Below are positions 1-9,899 of a stretch of DNA of 45,341 bases, one piece after another. Under the pieces are notes generated by a model. The model searched no databases and had not been told where the DNA came from. It saw only the letters and a program-made list of their open reading frames with translations. The stretch is from assembly GCA_032718475.1 (NCBI GenBank), contig JAUCBJ010005132.1, positions 1-45,341 of the forward strand. Reading direction: 5' to 3'. The DNA is from Nemertoderma westbladi. Taxonomy: Eukaryota; Xenacoelomorpha; Nemertodermatida; Nemertodermatidae. Within the stretch, counting starts at the first letter, position 1. Every line of letters begins with the position of its first letter. Both the position numbers and the translations under genes were made by a program.

Positions 1-818
1 CAACACTTCTTGCTATGGTGTCATTTATGGTATCCAATACGGGGGTGGAAAGCATTGGCGACTCGACATCAATAACCAGATCTGGAAACACAATCACATG
101 TATTTTAATTAGCGAAACAATGAAGTTCCATTAAACAGTAACGCAGTTAAATTTTAAGAAAGAATATGGCAGCCTGTCGTAGTTTATTTGATGTGATGGC
201 AATGGGGGGCGAGTCAAAACTTCGAGCCATCAGCGAACTGTTATAATTATACTATGGCCGATTTCTAAAAGTCTGAGTGTGTGTGTGTCGTGTCGGAAGC
301 CATAATTGTCGGAAGCCAATTTATAACTAGCCATCCAATAGTATATGGTAATTATAATTGTTCGCTAAGATGGTTTGCAGCTTTAGCTGCACGAAGGCCC
401 CACTCGTGTCTAAAAGTGCTGCACCCCTATCAGCAAGTTACTGTAGTTATTGTTACGAGCTCAGCCATTCATTTGCTGGCAATTAGCAGTGTTGGATAGT
501 CGATCTGTTAGTTAGTGTAGGCCTACTACAGAATCTCCGTATGTGTATAGCCTGTATAGGCCTTCCTTTAACAATAACAAGTTGCGAAACAATACTATCT
601 AAGCCAATCAGAGACAACCGCGTATGTATGTATGTTGACATTCAGACATTGCCGGTTGAGTGGAGTGATCCTCCTTCTGTCCTTCTAATACTGTAATACA
701 ATAATAGCACCTCACATGCTCATCCCATTCACAATAGGCCTACTGCAATAATATTCCTGTAAATATTCTTGACCAGTTCGCCAATAATTCATTGGTATTA
801 TCAGATTATTGCTGTATT
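1..818. other. Non-coding stretch, no gene seen
   Basis: No exon, RNA gene or clear mobile element could be recognised on either strand. There is only a short GT run near 280. If the receptor gene continues leftward from the donor at 6969, this lies in an intron or beyond its 3' end. Short open frames here have no recognisable protein character. Confidence 0.5.
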
Positions 819-955
819 GGGGGCCGTCCAAGTATGACGTCAGCACTTTAGGGGGGGGAGGGCCCGTATGCTAAGTGATTTTTTTGTGCGCGGAACGCGA
901 CGCGGCGCAGAAAAAATGTGCGCCTGCGCAGTCGAAAACAGTGCAAAATCCGCGT

Positions 956-1046
956 GCGCAGCAGAAAAACTGCGCGAGATTGGCGCGCGCAGCAGAAATT
1001 CTGCGCGAGATTGGCGCGCACAGCAGAAATACTGCGCGAAATCTCC
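956..1046. repeat. 31-bp tandem repeat, 3 copies
   Basis: Three copies of a 31-bp unit start at 961, 992 and 1023 (GCAGAAA...CTGCGCGAGATTGGCGCGC). More degenerate relatives lie upstream from about 905. Each unit contains an inverted pair (GCAGAAA...TTCTGCGCG) that could fold into a small hairpin. It explains the overlapping open frames of this segment. Confidence 0.85.
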
Positions 1047-1478
1047 TACCACGTACCTGCCTGCCTACTGCTGTACTGGCCTAAAGCACACCAAGCAGCC
1101 AAGCAGCAAGTAGGAGGCTTATTATTTCAGTATTTCTTACAGTCTTATCTGTATTGTCATTACCCTGTTACCGGTAGTCGGCAGACTGCCAGGGGTAGCG
1201 GGTAGGTCTACTTACCGGTACTGACTGACTGACTTAGTGCTGTAGTGCAAGTCTGAGCCGTGCTATCAATTTTCTGCGCCTGCGCCTGCCTATATGGAAT
1301 ACTGACAAAAAGCGCGCCACACGCGTTCTGGTTAAACGAAAATCGCGCCAGCCATGATATCTAATGCGCGCCAAGCCAACAATTGACTATGAAATTTTGC
1401 AGTAATTCTGTAATTGCTTAATTGTAATAATTTGTCAGTTTATAATGCTGTAGCCCTACAATATTTTAACATTAAAAT

Positions 1479-1936
1479 GCGAGCGTAGCGAGCAAGGAAA
1501 TTTTCCAATTATGTTAACATATATACAGTCTGACAGTAATAGTCAGATAGTGATGTAATTGTAGTTGCAGTAGTTGTAGGTCAACGTCAACTGAATGTTT
1601 TTAAATGCAGATGTGATCAAGATGCGAGCGTAGCGAGCATTACAATTTTAACATTTCAGCATTTAAAGTAGGCAAACCGACTGTTTTCAAATACAGAAAT
1701 GTAGATGTCATTAAATTGTGAGCTGGCGAGCGTAGCGAGCATGGGAATTCTGCTGAATCATGCAGGCTGTCATGGTCTTAGGCCTATTGGTTTGAAGAAT
1801 CTGACAATTGAAAAACTTTTGAAACAAGTCATGTTTTTAATGGTCATGCTCAATCTGTGCGTTTCCATTTGTCCACAGCCAGACAGTGCTAAGGGTAGGC
1901 TGGTTGGCTTACAGTATAAACGCGAGCGAAGCGAGC
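1479..1936. repeat. Dispersed 15-bp motif GCGAGCGTAGCGAGC, 4 copies
   Basis: The motif is at 1479-1493, 1624-1638 and 1726-1740, with a one-base variant (GCGAGCGAAGCGAGC) at 1922-1936. Spacings are 145, 102 and 196 bp. It is an internal direct repeat (GCGAGC, three bases, GCGAGC). The GC-rich motif stands out from AT-rich flanks that are otherwise dissimilar, so this is not an ordinary tandem array. Confidence 0.8.
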
Positions 1937-2071
1937 GGACATTTTTCAATCTTTTTAAACCTATGGAATATTTTCAAATAGACCTGTCATCTGTAGAGTG
2001 GGATGTGTTGCCAGTGCACTGCTACGCTACCTCCTACTGTCCTAACCTAACCCTACATCCATACTGCCATA

Positions 2072-2196
2072 TTCGCGCCAGGACCGCCAGGATCCTCAAT
2101 GCGCGCCACACGCCCCTGTCACTACGCGCCAGGATCCTTAATCCGCGCCACACGCCCCTGTCACTACGCGCCAGGACCCTTAATCCGCGCCACACA
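2072..2196. repeat. 42-bp tandem repeat, 3 copies
   Basis: The core GCCAGGATCC / GCCAGGACCC recurs at 2086, 2128 and 2170, exactly 42 bp apart, with the linker GCGCCACACGCCCCTGTCAC between copies. The copies are nearly identical, so the expansion is fairly recent. Confidence 0.85.
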
Positions 2197-2230
2197 TGTT
2201 GAGCAAACTCTACATAAATTCCAACCTGGG

Positions 2231-2340
2231 CGCCTGTCGCGCCGCGCTCTAAATTTTCTGCGCCTGTCGCGCCGCGCTCTACATTTTCTGCGCGGCGCTG
2301 CGCTGCGCTCTCAATTTTCTGCGCCTGCTCCAAATTCTGG
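2231..2340. repeat. 30-bp tandem repeat, about 3.5 copies
   Basis: Units of 30, 30 and 31 bp begin at 2231, 2261 and 2291 (CGCCTGTCGCGCCGCGCTCT then AAATTTTCTG). A partial fourth starts at 2322. A related fragment (CAATTTTCTGCGCCTGCGCC) is at about 1267. Confidence 0.85.
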
Positions 2341-2475
2341 AAAAAATTGTGCGCCGAACGCGTTCGGCGTACATGCCCTACTTAGCAGAATGGGGGGAGG
2401 GGGGTTGGGAAAATCTGATGACGTGCTGATGAGGGGAGGGGAGGGGGTCAGCCAAAATCTGACGTCTGCATGTTC

Positions 2476-3129
2476 ATTTATAGGTGCTAGAAGAGATATA
2501 GCTATTATTACTTTAAACCTATTTGTATTGACTGTCTGATAGAATTAAACTCACCAACGAATGTCGTTTGGCGTTGGGGAATTAATATTTGTTGTTCTTC
2601 GACGGATTGTTGGCTTCTGAAAAAAAAATGAAAAGTGAAAGTAACTTTATATTTCGCGGACATCGAATAGAAATAAAGTGGGTAGAGATTCTGAGAAAAA
2701 ACCGCACCTAATTAATGGCGAAACATAACGAAACGCTTGATCAAATTAACGCCACTAATTTAAATTTAGTTAGTGTTAGTGAGTAACCCCAAACAAATAA
2801 ACGATATCCCTCTAGTGACCTTTCTTTACTGGAGGAGTTCCCTTACAAAGTTTGTAATATTCAAACAAAATTACCTTATACCAAAAACCAAACCACCGCT
2901 TGTTTGGGACAATAATAGTCCGGCCTATATCTCAGAGCAAGATTCAGCCATGAATCCATGAGCCATGAATTCGCTTTATGGTCAACATTTCGAAAATGAA
3001 TAATTTTAATAGAAATAAAATGTTAAGAATATTTAAGGTACCCCAGAACTTTTCAAAAAATACAAATTTTCAAAACTTTTTTTATTAATTCTAAATCAGA
3101 ATTTAACGTAGATTTCAGAAATCTAAATC
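2476..3129. other. Non-coding AT-rich stretch
   Basis: No gene recognised. A small inverted pair (CCAACG ... CGTTGG) sits near 2553-2577 and could form a short stem. The remainder is simple AT-rich sequence. Confidence 0.45.
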
Positions 3130-4190
3130 CTAACATCATATCGTAAGCTTAAGATGTCTGCTTTTCTGTTTGTCTGTCTATTGGTCTGTTTATCTGTCTG
3201 TCAACAAATTATGGATATCAATTTGTACACCACCTAACTGAAATTATTGCTACATGGGTTTTCGTGGTCGAGGAATTCATTTCCGGGGTAAGTTTTCAAA
3301 TTTGGCGTATTCTAGTTTGTCTGTCTGTTTGTCCGTCTGTCGGTCTGTCTGTCAAAAACATAACGAAGCACACTACGTAACTAAGATTTTCACTGTGGGT
3401 GTTTTTAAGGTCAGTGATTTTATTTCTGGTGTTATGTTTCCTGTTTGGATGGGTCTATTATGCCTGTCTATTTGTCTGTCAGTACAGACAGTAAGACATA
3501 CAGACAGACTTAAACAGACGCTCTAGGTTCATTCAATTATTAAAAATGACATCGTAAATGAAATCAGCGACAAGGAAAACCCCAATATCAGAAATTTTGT
3601 TCAGGTGATATGCCTCCTTCTATTTTGACTGACAGAAAGACAAACATAAAAACAGACAAACAGACACTCTAGGTTCAGTCAAATATTAAAATTGACATCG
3701 GAAATGGATTCAGCGACTAGGAAAACCCCCATATCACAAATTATAGTAAAGTGGTGTGTTTACTTATGTTTTGTCTGTGAGACCGACAGTCAGACAGACA
3801 TACAGATAGACAGACAGACAGACAGTCCAGATGTCATCAAACATTAAAACAGGTATTAGAAATTAAATCAGCGACTAGGAAAACCCCCACATCAGAAATT
3901 TTGTTCAGGTGATATGCCTCCTTATATTTTGACTGACAGACAGACAGAGATAAAAATAGACAAACAGACACTTTAGGTTCAGCCAAATATTAAAATTGAC
4001 ATCGGAAATAGATTCAGCGACTAGGAAAACCCCCATATCACAAATTATAGAAAAGTGGTGTGCTTACTTATTTATTGTCTGTGAGATTGACAGTCAGACA
4101 GACAGTCCAGATGTCATCAAACATCAAAACAAAACAGATATCAGACATGAACTCAGCGACTACGAAAATCCCTAAATCGTGAATTTTGGT
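3130..4190. repeat. Inverted array of about 150-bp modules with CTGT/ACAG runs
   Basis: Five forward modules carry the core CAGCGACTAGGAAAACCCCC, starting at 3565, 3711, 3869, 4015 and 4154, each followed by a run of ACAG/CAGA repeats. Modules 1 and 3, and 2 and 4, are most alike and exactly 304 bp apart, so the higher unit is a dimer. To the left, two modules lie in reverse orientation: GTCGAGGAATTCATTTCCGG at 3267 is the reverse of the forward CGGAAATGGATTCAGCGAC, and a second is near 3410. Their runs read CTGT instead of ACAG. The switch point is near 3480, where CTGTCAGTACAGACAG is almost self-complementary. The whole could form a long hairpin. Confidence 0.8.
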
Positions 4191-5207
4191 TCGCTGGAGT
4201 AGTTTATTATATTTTGGCTTATTTTTGAAATTTCCCGCGATTTACATAAAATTAACGGGAAGGTTTGAAAACTTTAAACGCGTTATTCTCAGCATTTACT
4301 TTTTCGTGAAATTTAGAGATAAATGTACCTTTTTCTCGAAAACTGATGGAATTGGCTGAAAGCTTCGCAGCAGGTCTGTCAAAAACTGACACAATTGTGG
4401 AACCTTTAAAAACATATGTTTAAAACAATTATCAAATGTATTTCTAATATAAACTTCAAAAATGCGTCATTTTTTGGTTTTTGGTGCAATTAAAGTGACC
4501 CTCAAACATAGACACAAAAAATAATCTATTTTTTTTAGGTTCCAGGTGTGTTTCGATAGTTACTCCACCCTTCTGGAGATTTCCATGAAATTCAATCTTG
4601 TAGAACCAGCGTAATGGGTACATGAGTTAATAATAAAATGTATGGGGATAGCCTGGGGTACTGACGCGTAATCTTATCAGAGTACTTGATTAGGAATAAG
4701 TTACTAAGGCACTGACTGGGAAGTTACTAACCCTAACTGTAACTTTCCGCCAAGAACCATCTTCCCGTACCAGTAACCTTGCCAACTGGTGCTGTTTCAG
4801 TGTTTTCACCATACTTCGGATTACCATTGATGGCGAGACTGTTTCGTGGATATTCACAGCTCTATGAATTCTCTAAAAAATATCAGACGATTAATAATAT
4901 TATAGACACAGACGAATAAATAGCAAACTTATCAACAATAATGGTCAGATGAATTCAGTGAACATCAGCATACAACATACGAGTATAGTCATAGTGTGAT
5001 CCTCAGTTTAATTAATATAAAAGTGTATTCGAAATTACAAACAATATTCGTTGAAATCTAATTTTATATGTATAAAAAAAAGTTTGTTTAAATATATTAT
5101 ACGGTGTTCAGTAAGCATGCGTTAATATAAAACATTGAGCTGTGACAGGATAGCTGAGCATATTTTAAAAACATATGGTAATTAAGCTTAGCAGCTTAAA
5201 TAAATAA
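4191..5207. other. Non-coding AT-rich stretch
   Basis: No exon, RNA gene or repeat family recognised on either strand. It separates the inverted module array from the retroelement relic. Confidence 0.45.
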
Positions 5208-5450
5208 ATTGATCCTCCTTCGTCTATAAGCCAAAGGGACTGGTGTAAACCTCTTAATGAACAGAAGTTTTCTCGACTAGTGAGCTCGTGTGACATGTAC
5301 TACCATCTTGCCAGATTACACGGAGTCTCCGCCCCTGGTGCTGGTGCTTGGCTACAAGCCCTCCCATCTGGAAACTTGGGTACACGCCTTTCTGATAATC
5401 AGCTAAGAATCTCTGCCTCCATCAGACTTGGAGCTTATGTGCACTGCCTG
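5208..5450 (+). pseudogene. Retroelement polyprotein relic, left part
   Basis: An open stretch from just after the stop at 5205 reads about 80 codons, including SQRDWCKPL, HLARLHGVSAPGAGAWLQ, ALPSGNLGTRLSDNQLRISA and SIRLGAY. The pattern W..PL ... (S/A)GAWL.ALP ... LGTRL.....RI....RLG is, from memory, that of the region after the reverse transcriptase in a multi-copy retroelement found in marine invertebrates. The reverse transcriptase itself is absent, so this is 5'-truncated. Similarity stops near RLGAYVHC, where the SINE begins; the part that normally follows (a Cys/His-rich segment) is missing. The element name is not certain. Confidence 0.6.
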
Positions 5451-5756
5451 GGCGACAGGCGAGACACCGCCTATGTAACAAGGCAATAAGCGAAGCTCTT
5501 CGCTCGGCCGAGACACCATCAACCCTTGAACGCCTGTTCACCACCATGGGTGATCTTCCACAGTAAACCCTTCCACTCTGTTTCCCAAGTTGCCTTGGTT
5601 CCCATTTATCGACCACTGAATGATGAAAGCCGGGGTTTGGCTAGGCTGCAGCATTTAAAGCTCTGTGCCCAAATAGTGCTGCCCCATCTAGGGATCGAAC
5701 CAGGGCTCCCTAATTGGAAGCCCAGGAATGTCACCACTAGACCAAGCTGCTGCTTA
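5451..5756 (-). mobile_element. tRNA-derived SINE inserted in a retroelement relic
   Basis: Read on the minus strand, the head has a good A box (TGGTCTAGTGG, 5744-5734) and, 32 nt on, a good B box (GGTTCGATCCC, 5701-5691). These are the two internal RNA polymerase III promoter elements of a tRNA. The acceptor and T stems do not pair properly, so it is not a working tRNA. The body (to about 5451) contains GGTCGATAAATGGGAACC and AACTTGGGAAACAG, typical of SINE bodies. The SINE separates two pieces of one retroelement relic that lies on the opposite strand. I did not find a clear target duplication; the left end is approximate. Confidence 0.7.
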
Positions 5757-5757
5757 A

Positions 5758-6192
5758 CTTTCTGACAATAAAAGACCTGATGGCATTGCCCTCATCCCAT
5801 GGACTATTGGAAAGCCTGCAATGTGGGACTTCACTTGTGCGCACCGAATGGCCAATTCTTCCTCGGCAATTGCAATCAATGAAGGACCCTCTGTCGCCAC
5901 ATCACAAGGAAACCCAGAAGAACAGCAAGTATTCCGAGCTCGCATCATCCAATTCTGCCACTTTTACCCCGTCTCTTTCGAGACAACTGGCGGAATGGGT
6001 GAAGCGACTCGGAATTCCATTAAAGCAATTGGGAATAGGATCTCACAATCCTCTGGTGACCCACGAGCAACGTCATTCCTTCGCCAACGTCTCGGAATAC
6101 TTGTGCAGATTGGAAATGCACTCAGTGCATCTGTTTCCAGTAAACTCTCCCCTGATGCCTTAACACCAGCAATGCTTGATGTCCCTAGGTAG
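5758..6192 (+). pseudogene. Retroelement polyprotein relic, right part (nuclease-like C-terminus)
   Basis: An open frame begins immediately after the SINE head (a stop is at 5755) and runs to a TAG at 6190-6192. It starts LSDNKRPDGIALIPW, then TIGKPAMWDFTCAHRMANS. The series RPDG ... (L/I)PW ... GK...WD(F)TC is the pattern I recall for the C-terminal, possibly PD-(D/E)XK nuclease-like domain of the retroelement whose middle part lies at 5208-5450. Later text (VSFETTGGMG, RATSFLRQRLGILVQIGNA) fits the same C-terminus. Together with the left part it is one element broken by the SINE and by loss of roughly 60 codons. AT-rich DNA with AATAAA motifs follows. Confidence 0.6.
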
Positions 6193-6963
6193 GCTTGCAT
6201 TCCATATTATTGATGTGTGGGGTAGTTTTTTTTATAGTTCTTCCTTTGTTTATGTTTTATTTATTTATTATTTACGATTAAATAATAAATAAATGTTTTT
6301 TTTATTTATAATAAATTTTTATTTCTTAATCATTTCCCAGTTCTAATTACTATAATTACTGCTTCTTTATGTAATGTTTGTCTAGTGTTTCAAAAATTCT
6401 ACCATCTTATTTTTATCATTTATCAACATCCTTCCTATTATCTATTATCTATTATCAATTGTTATTATTAGAATTAGAGTGATAAAAAAAAATGCTACAT
6501 AGTATTAATTAGCTGTTTTAAATATGAAAACATTCCAGAATGAAAAGAACATACTGTAGTACCGGTAGTTAATAATGTAATTTCCTAAACCTGTATTAAA
6601 AGATTTAAAAAAATTATTAGTTACTGCAACTATACAATAATACGAATTAAAAAAAAAATATTGGTACTTTAAAATCTAAGCTAAATCCAGACAAAAGGTA
6701 CACGGAGATTTTTTGAGTAACCTTTGCCTTATTACAAGGATAGGATTGTTCGAACATAGACCACAAACGTACAATAACTATTTGGCCCGCACTAAACTCT
6801 ATTAACTGATTCCTTTCAACTTGCGACATAAAATTCGAAATAAATCAAGTAAAAATTACCAAATTAGAGCATCCGAGATATAATAAAAGGATGACAATCT
6901 AAATAACTGACATATACATTTTCAACTTATAATGTTAATAAAATAATAATAATGTATTCGGCC
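6193..6963. other. Intronic AT-rich DNA downstream of receptor exon C
   Basis: This lies between the retroelement relic and the donor of exon C. On the minus strand it is the first part of intron 4. Unlike introns 1 to 3 it does not begin with a tandem array. No exon seen. Confidence 0.5.
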
Positions 6964-6969
6964 ATTCAC
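6964..6969 (-). promoter_or_regulatory. 5' splice site of exon C (intron 4, phase 0)
   Basis: The minus strand reads CAG then GTGAAT, a good donor. It ends the open frame after ...FISQ, the point where resemblance to the GluN3 family is still clear (family: a Ser-Gln pair just before a basic stretch). Reading through would add about 16 unrelated codons before a stop, which supports splicing here. Confidence 0.7.
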
Positions 6970-7175
6970 CTGACTTATAAATAATAAATAAGTTCGCCAT
7001 TTACTGCGCTCGGGTTGTAGTTTCAACCAGGGCACCAAGTATTTGTAGGCGACGAATTCGGCAATAAGGCACAATATAGCGATGAGGAGACCACATGCGA
7101 AGAATATGTAAATACCGATAGCGTGTTTGAGACCGAGACCCTGCTGTTTGTTTTGGAAAATATTGTCGGCGCACC
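6970..7175 (-). CDS. Grin3-like: Exon C: NMDA-type glutamate receptor (GluN3-like), M4 segment
   Basis: Internal exon of 206 nt: 2 nt finishing a codon, then 68 codons. NMDA-type subunits form ligand-gated cation channels in the neuronal membrane. The exon begins with a Cys (CADNIFQNK) that should be the second partner of the conserved disulfide of the ligand-binding domain; the first would be the Cys in PEC of exon A. Residues about 18-41 form one hydrophobic helix (HAIGIYIFFACGLLIA then ILCLIAEF), ending in Glu as M4 of this family does. The cytoplasmic side reads KYLVPWLK, then RSKWRTYLLFISQ, resembling the post-M4 stretch of GluN3 (a ...LP.......W...SQ pattern). The preceding intron is phase 1 with a CTTTCAG acceptor, matching the phase at the end of exon B. 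The C-terminal tail was not found in the window. Assignment to the NMDA class is firm; GluN3 rather than another class rests on motifs recalled from memory. Confidence 0.88.
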
Positions 7176-7470
7176 CTGAAAGTAAATAAAAGAACCGTTA
7201 AAGTAAATAAAGTAGGTATTAGAATGAAACATAGTAAATTAAAAGATAAATAAGGAAATTCTCAAAGGAAGTCTATGAATCACAATGTCATCTTCATGTT
7301 GTGATTGCTTAACAATAATTACCGATCGTGTAACACAACAAAAGATAAAGTTTAAGAAGATGACTATTTAATTCAGTAATACATAATATTGTAATTTATA
7401 CGTTAAGAATAATATGATTAAATCTCATCGAGGCAGCGAGGAGAATAACTGTAATCTTATCCAGTTCTAG
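7176..7470 (-). other. 3' end of intron 3 with acceptor
   Basis: On the minus strand this is the only non-satellite part of intron 3. It ends TTTATTTACTTTCAG at 7176, a good pyrimidine-rich acceptor for exon C. About 295 bp of ordinary AT-rich DNA separate the acceptor from the 16-bp array. Nothing else recognised. Confidence 0.7.
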
Positions 7471-9899
7471 ATTACTAACCCTTGCTGCACTATCTAACCC
7501 TTGCACTCTCTAACCCCTGTACTCTCTAACCCTTGTACTCTCTAACCCTCGCATTCTCTAACCCTTGTACTCTCTAACCCTTGTACTACCTAACCCTTGC
7601 TCTCTCTAACCCTTGTACTCTCTAACCCTTGTACTCTCTAACCCTTGTACTCTCTAACCCTTGTACTCTCTAACCCGTGCACTCTCTAACCCTTGTACTC
7701 TCTAACCCCTGTACTCTCTAACCCTTGTACTCTCTAACCCTTGTACTGTCTAACCCTTGTACTCTCTAACCCTTGTACTCTCTAACCCTTGTACTCCCTA
7801 ACCCTTGTACTATCTAACCCTTGTACTCTCTAACCCTTGTACTCTCTAACCCCTGTACTCTTTAACCCTTGTACTCTCTAACCCCTGTACTCTCTAACCC
7901 TTGTACTCTCTAACCCTTGTACTGTCTAACCCTTGTACTCTCTAACCCTTGTACTCTCTAACCCTTGTACTCCCTAACCCTTGTACTATCTAACCCTTGT
8001 ACTCTCTAACCCTTGTACTCTCTAACCCCTGTACTCTCTAACCCTTGTACTACATAACCCTTGCTCTCTCTAACCCTTGTACTCTCTAACCCTTGTACTC
8101 TCTAACCCTTGTACTCTCTAACCCTTGTACTCTCTAACCCGTGCACTCTCTAACCCTTGTACTCTCTAACCCCTGTACTCTCTAACCCGTGCACTCTCTA
8201 ACCCTTGTACTCTCTAACCCTTGTACTCTCTAACCCTTGTACTCCCTAACCCTTGTACTATCTAACCCTTGTACTCTCTAACCCTCGCATTCTCTAACCC
8301 TTGTACTCTCTAACCCTTGTACTACCTAACCCTTGCTCTCTCTAACCCTTGTACTCTCTAACCCTTGTACTCTCTAACCCTTGTACTCTCTAGCCCTTGT
8401 ACTCTCTAACCCGTGCACTCTCTAACCCTTGTACTCTCTAACCCCTGTACTCTCTAACCCTTGTACTCTCTAACCCTTGTACTCTCTAACCCTTGTACTC
8501 TCTAACCCTTGTACTCTCTAACCCGTGCACTCTCTAACCCTTGTACTCTCTAACCCCTGTACTCTCTAACCCTTGTACTCTCTAACCCTTGTACTGTCTA
8601 ACCCTTGTACTCTCTAACCCCTGTACTCTCTAACCCTTGTACTCTCTAACCCTTGTACTGTCTAACCCTTGTACTCTCTAACCCTTGTACTCTCTAACCC
8701 TTGTACTCCCTAACCCTTGTACTATCTAACCCTTGTACTCTCTAACCCTTGTACTCTCTAACCCCTGTACTCTCTAACCCTTGTACTCTCTAACCCTTGT
8801 ACTCTTTAACCCTTGTACTCTCTAACCCTTGTACTCTCTAACCCTTGTACTCTCTAACCCTTGTACTCTCTAACCCCTGTACTCTCTAACCCTTGTACTC
8901 TCTAACCCTTGTACTGTCTAACCCTTGTACTCTCTAACCCTTGTACTCTTTAACCCTTGTACTCTCTAACCCTTGTACTCTCTAACCCTTGTACTCTCTA
9001 ACCCTTGTACTCTCTAACCCTTGTACTCTCTAACCCTTGTACTCTCTAACCCTTGCACTCTCTAACCCTTGTACTCTCTAACCCGTGCACTCTCTAACCC
9101 GTGCACTCTCTAACCCTTGCACTCTCTAACCCTTGTACTCTCTAACCCTTGTACTCTCTAACCCTTGTACTCTCTAACCCTTGCACTCTCTAACCCGTGC
9201 ACTCTCTAACCCGTGCACTATCTAACCCGTGCACTCTCTAACCCGTGCACTCTCTAACCCGTGCACTCTCTAACCCTTGCACTCTCTAACCCTTGTACTC
9301 TCTAACCCGTGCACTCTCTAACCCGTGCACTCTCTAACCCTTGCACTCTCTAACCCTTGTACTCTCTAACCCTTGCACTCTCTAACCCTTGTACTCTCTA
9401 ACCCTTGTACTCTCTAACCCTTGTACTCTCTAACCTTTGTACTCTCTAACCCTTGTACTCTCTAACCCTTGTACTCTCTAACCCTTGTACTCTCTAACCC
9501 TTGTACTCTCTAACCCTTGCACTCTCTAACCCTTGCACTCTCTAACCCTTGTACTCTCTAACCCTTGTACTCTCTAACCCTTGTACTCTCTAACCCTTGC
9601 ACTCTCTAACCCTTGTACTCTCTAACCCTTGTACTATCTAACCCTTGTACTCTCTTACCGTTGCACTCTTTAACCCTTGTACTCTCTAACCCTTGTACTC
9701 TCTAACCCTTGTACTCTCTAACCGTTGCACTCTTTAACCCTTGTACTCTCTAACCCTTGTACTCTCTAACCCTTGTACTCTCTAACCCTTGTACTATCTA
9801 ACCCTTGTACTCCCTAACCCTTGTACTCTCTAACCCTTGTACTCTCTAACCCTTGCACTCTCTAACCCTTGTACTCTCTAACCCTTGTACTCTCTAACC

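Larger units (their letters stand above)
819..2475. repeat. GC-rich composite repeat block, possible non-autonomous DNA transposon remains
   Basis: A CpG-rich island of short tandem repeats lies in AT-rich DNA. Its left border reads GGGGGCCGTCCAAGTATGAC followed by GTCAGCAC and a G-rich run. The right part has two more G-rich runs beside TGATGACGTGCTGA and AATCTGACGTC. From memory, a GGGCCGTCC...TGACGTCA terminus beside a G-run occurs at the ends of short DNA transposons in several invertebrates. I could not find a clean matching inverted end on the right, so the assignment is weak. Between the borders lie three different short tandem arrays and four copies of a 15-bp motif, listed separately. 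All open frames here are repeat translations. Confidence 0.35.

Noticed and set aside
840-2539. Several overlapping open frames on both strands
   Set aside because: They follow CpG-rich tandem repeats and overlap each other in all frames, with no domain-like sequence.
3254-3526. Open frame rich in Ser-Val-Cys-Leu
   Set aside because: It is the translation of CTGT repeats in the inverted module array.
5685-5757. Functional tRNA gene
   Set aside because: A and B boxes are good, but the T stem has mismatches and the acceptor ends do not pair. It is the head of a SINE.
6647-6829. Minus-strand open frame as the next receptor exon
   Set aside because: The sequence does not resemble the receptor tail and no acceptor in phase 0 with family-like residues was found.
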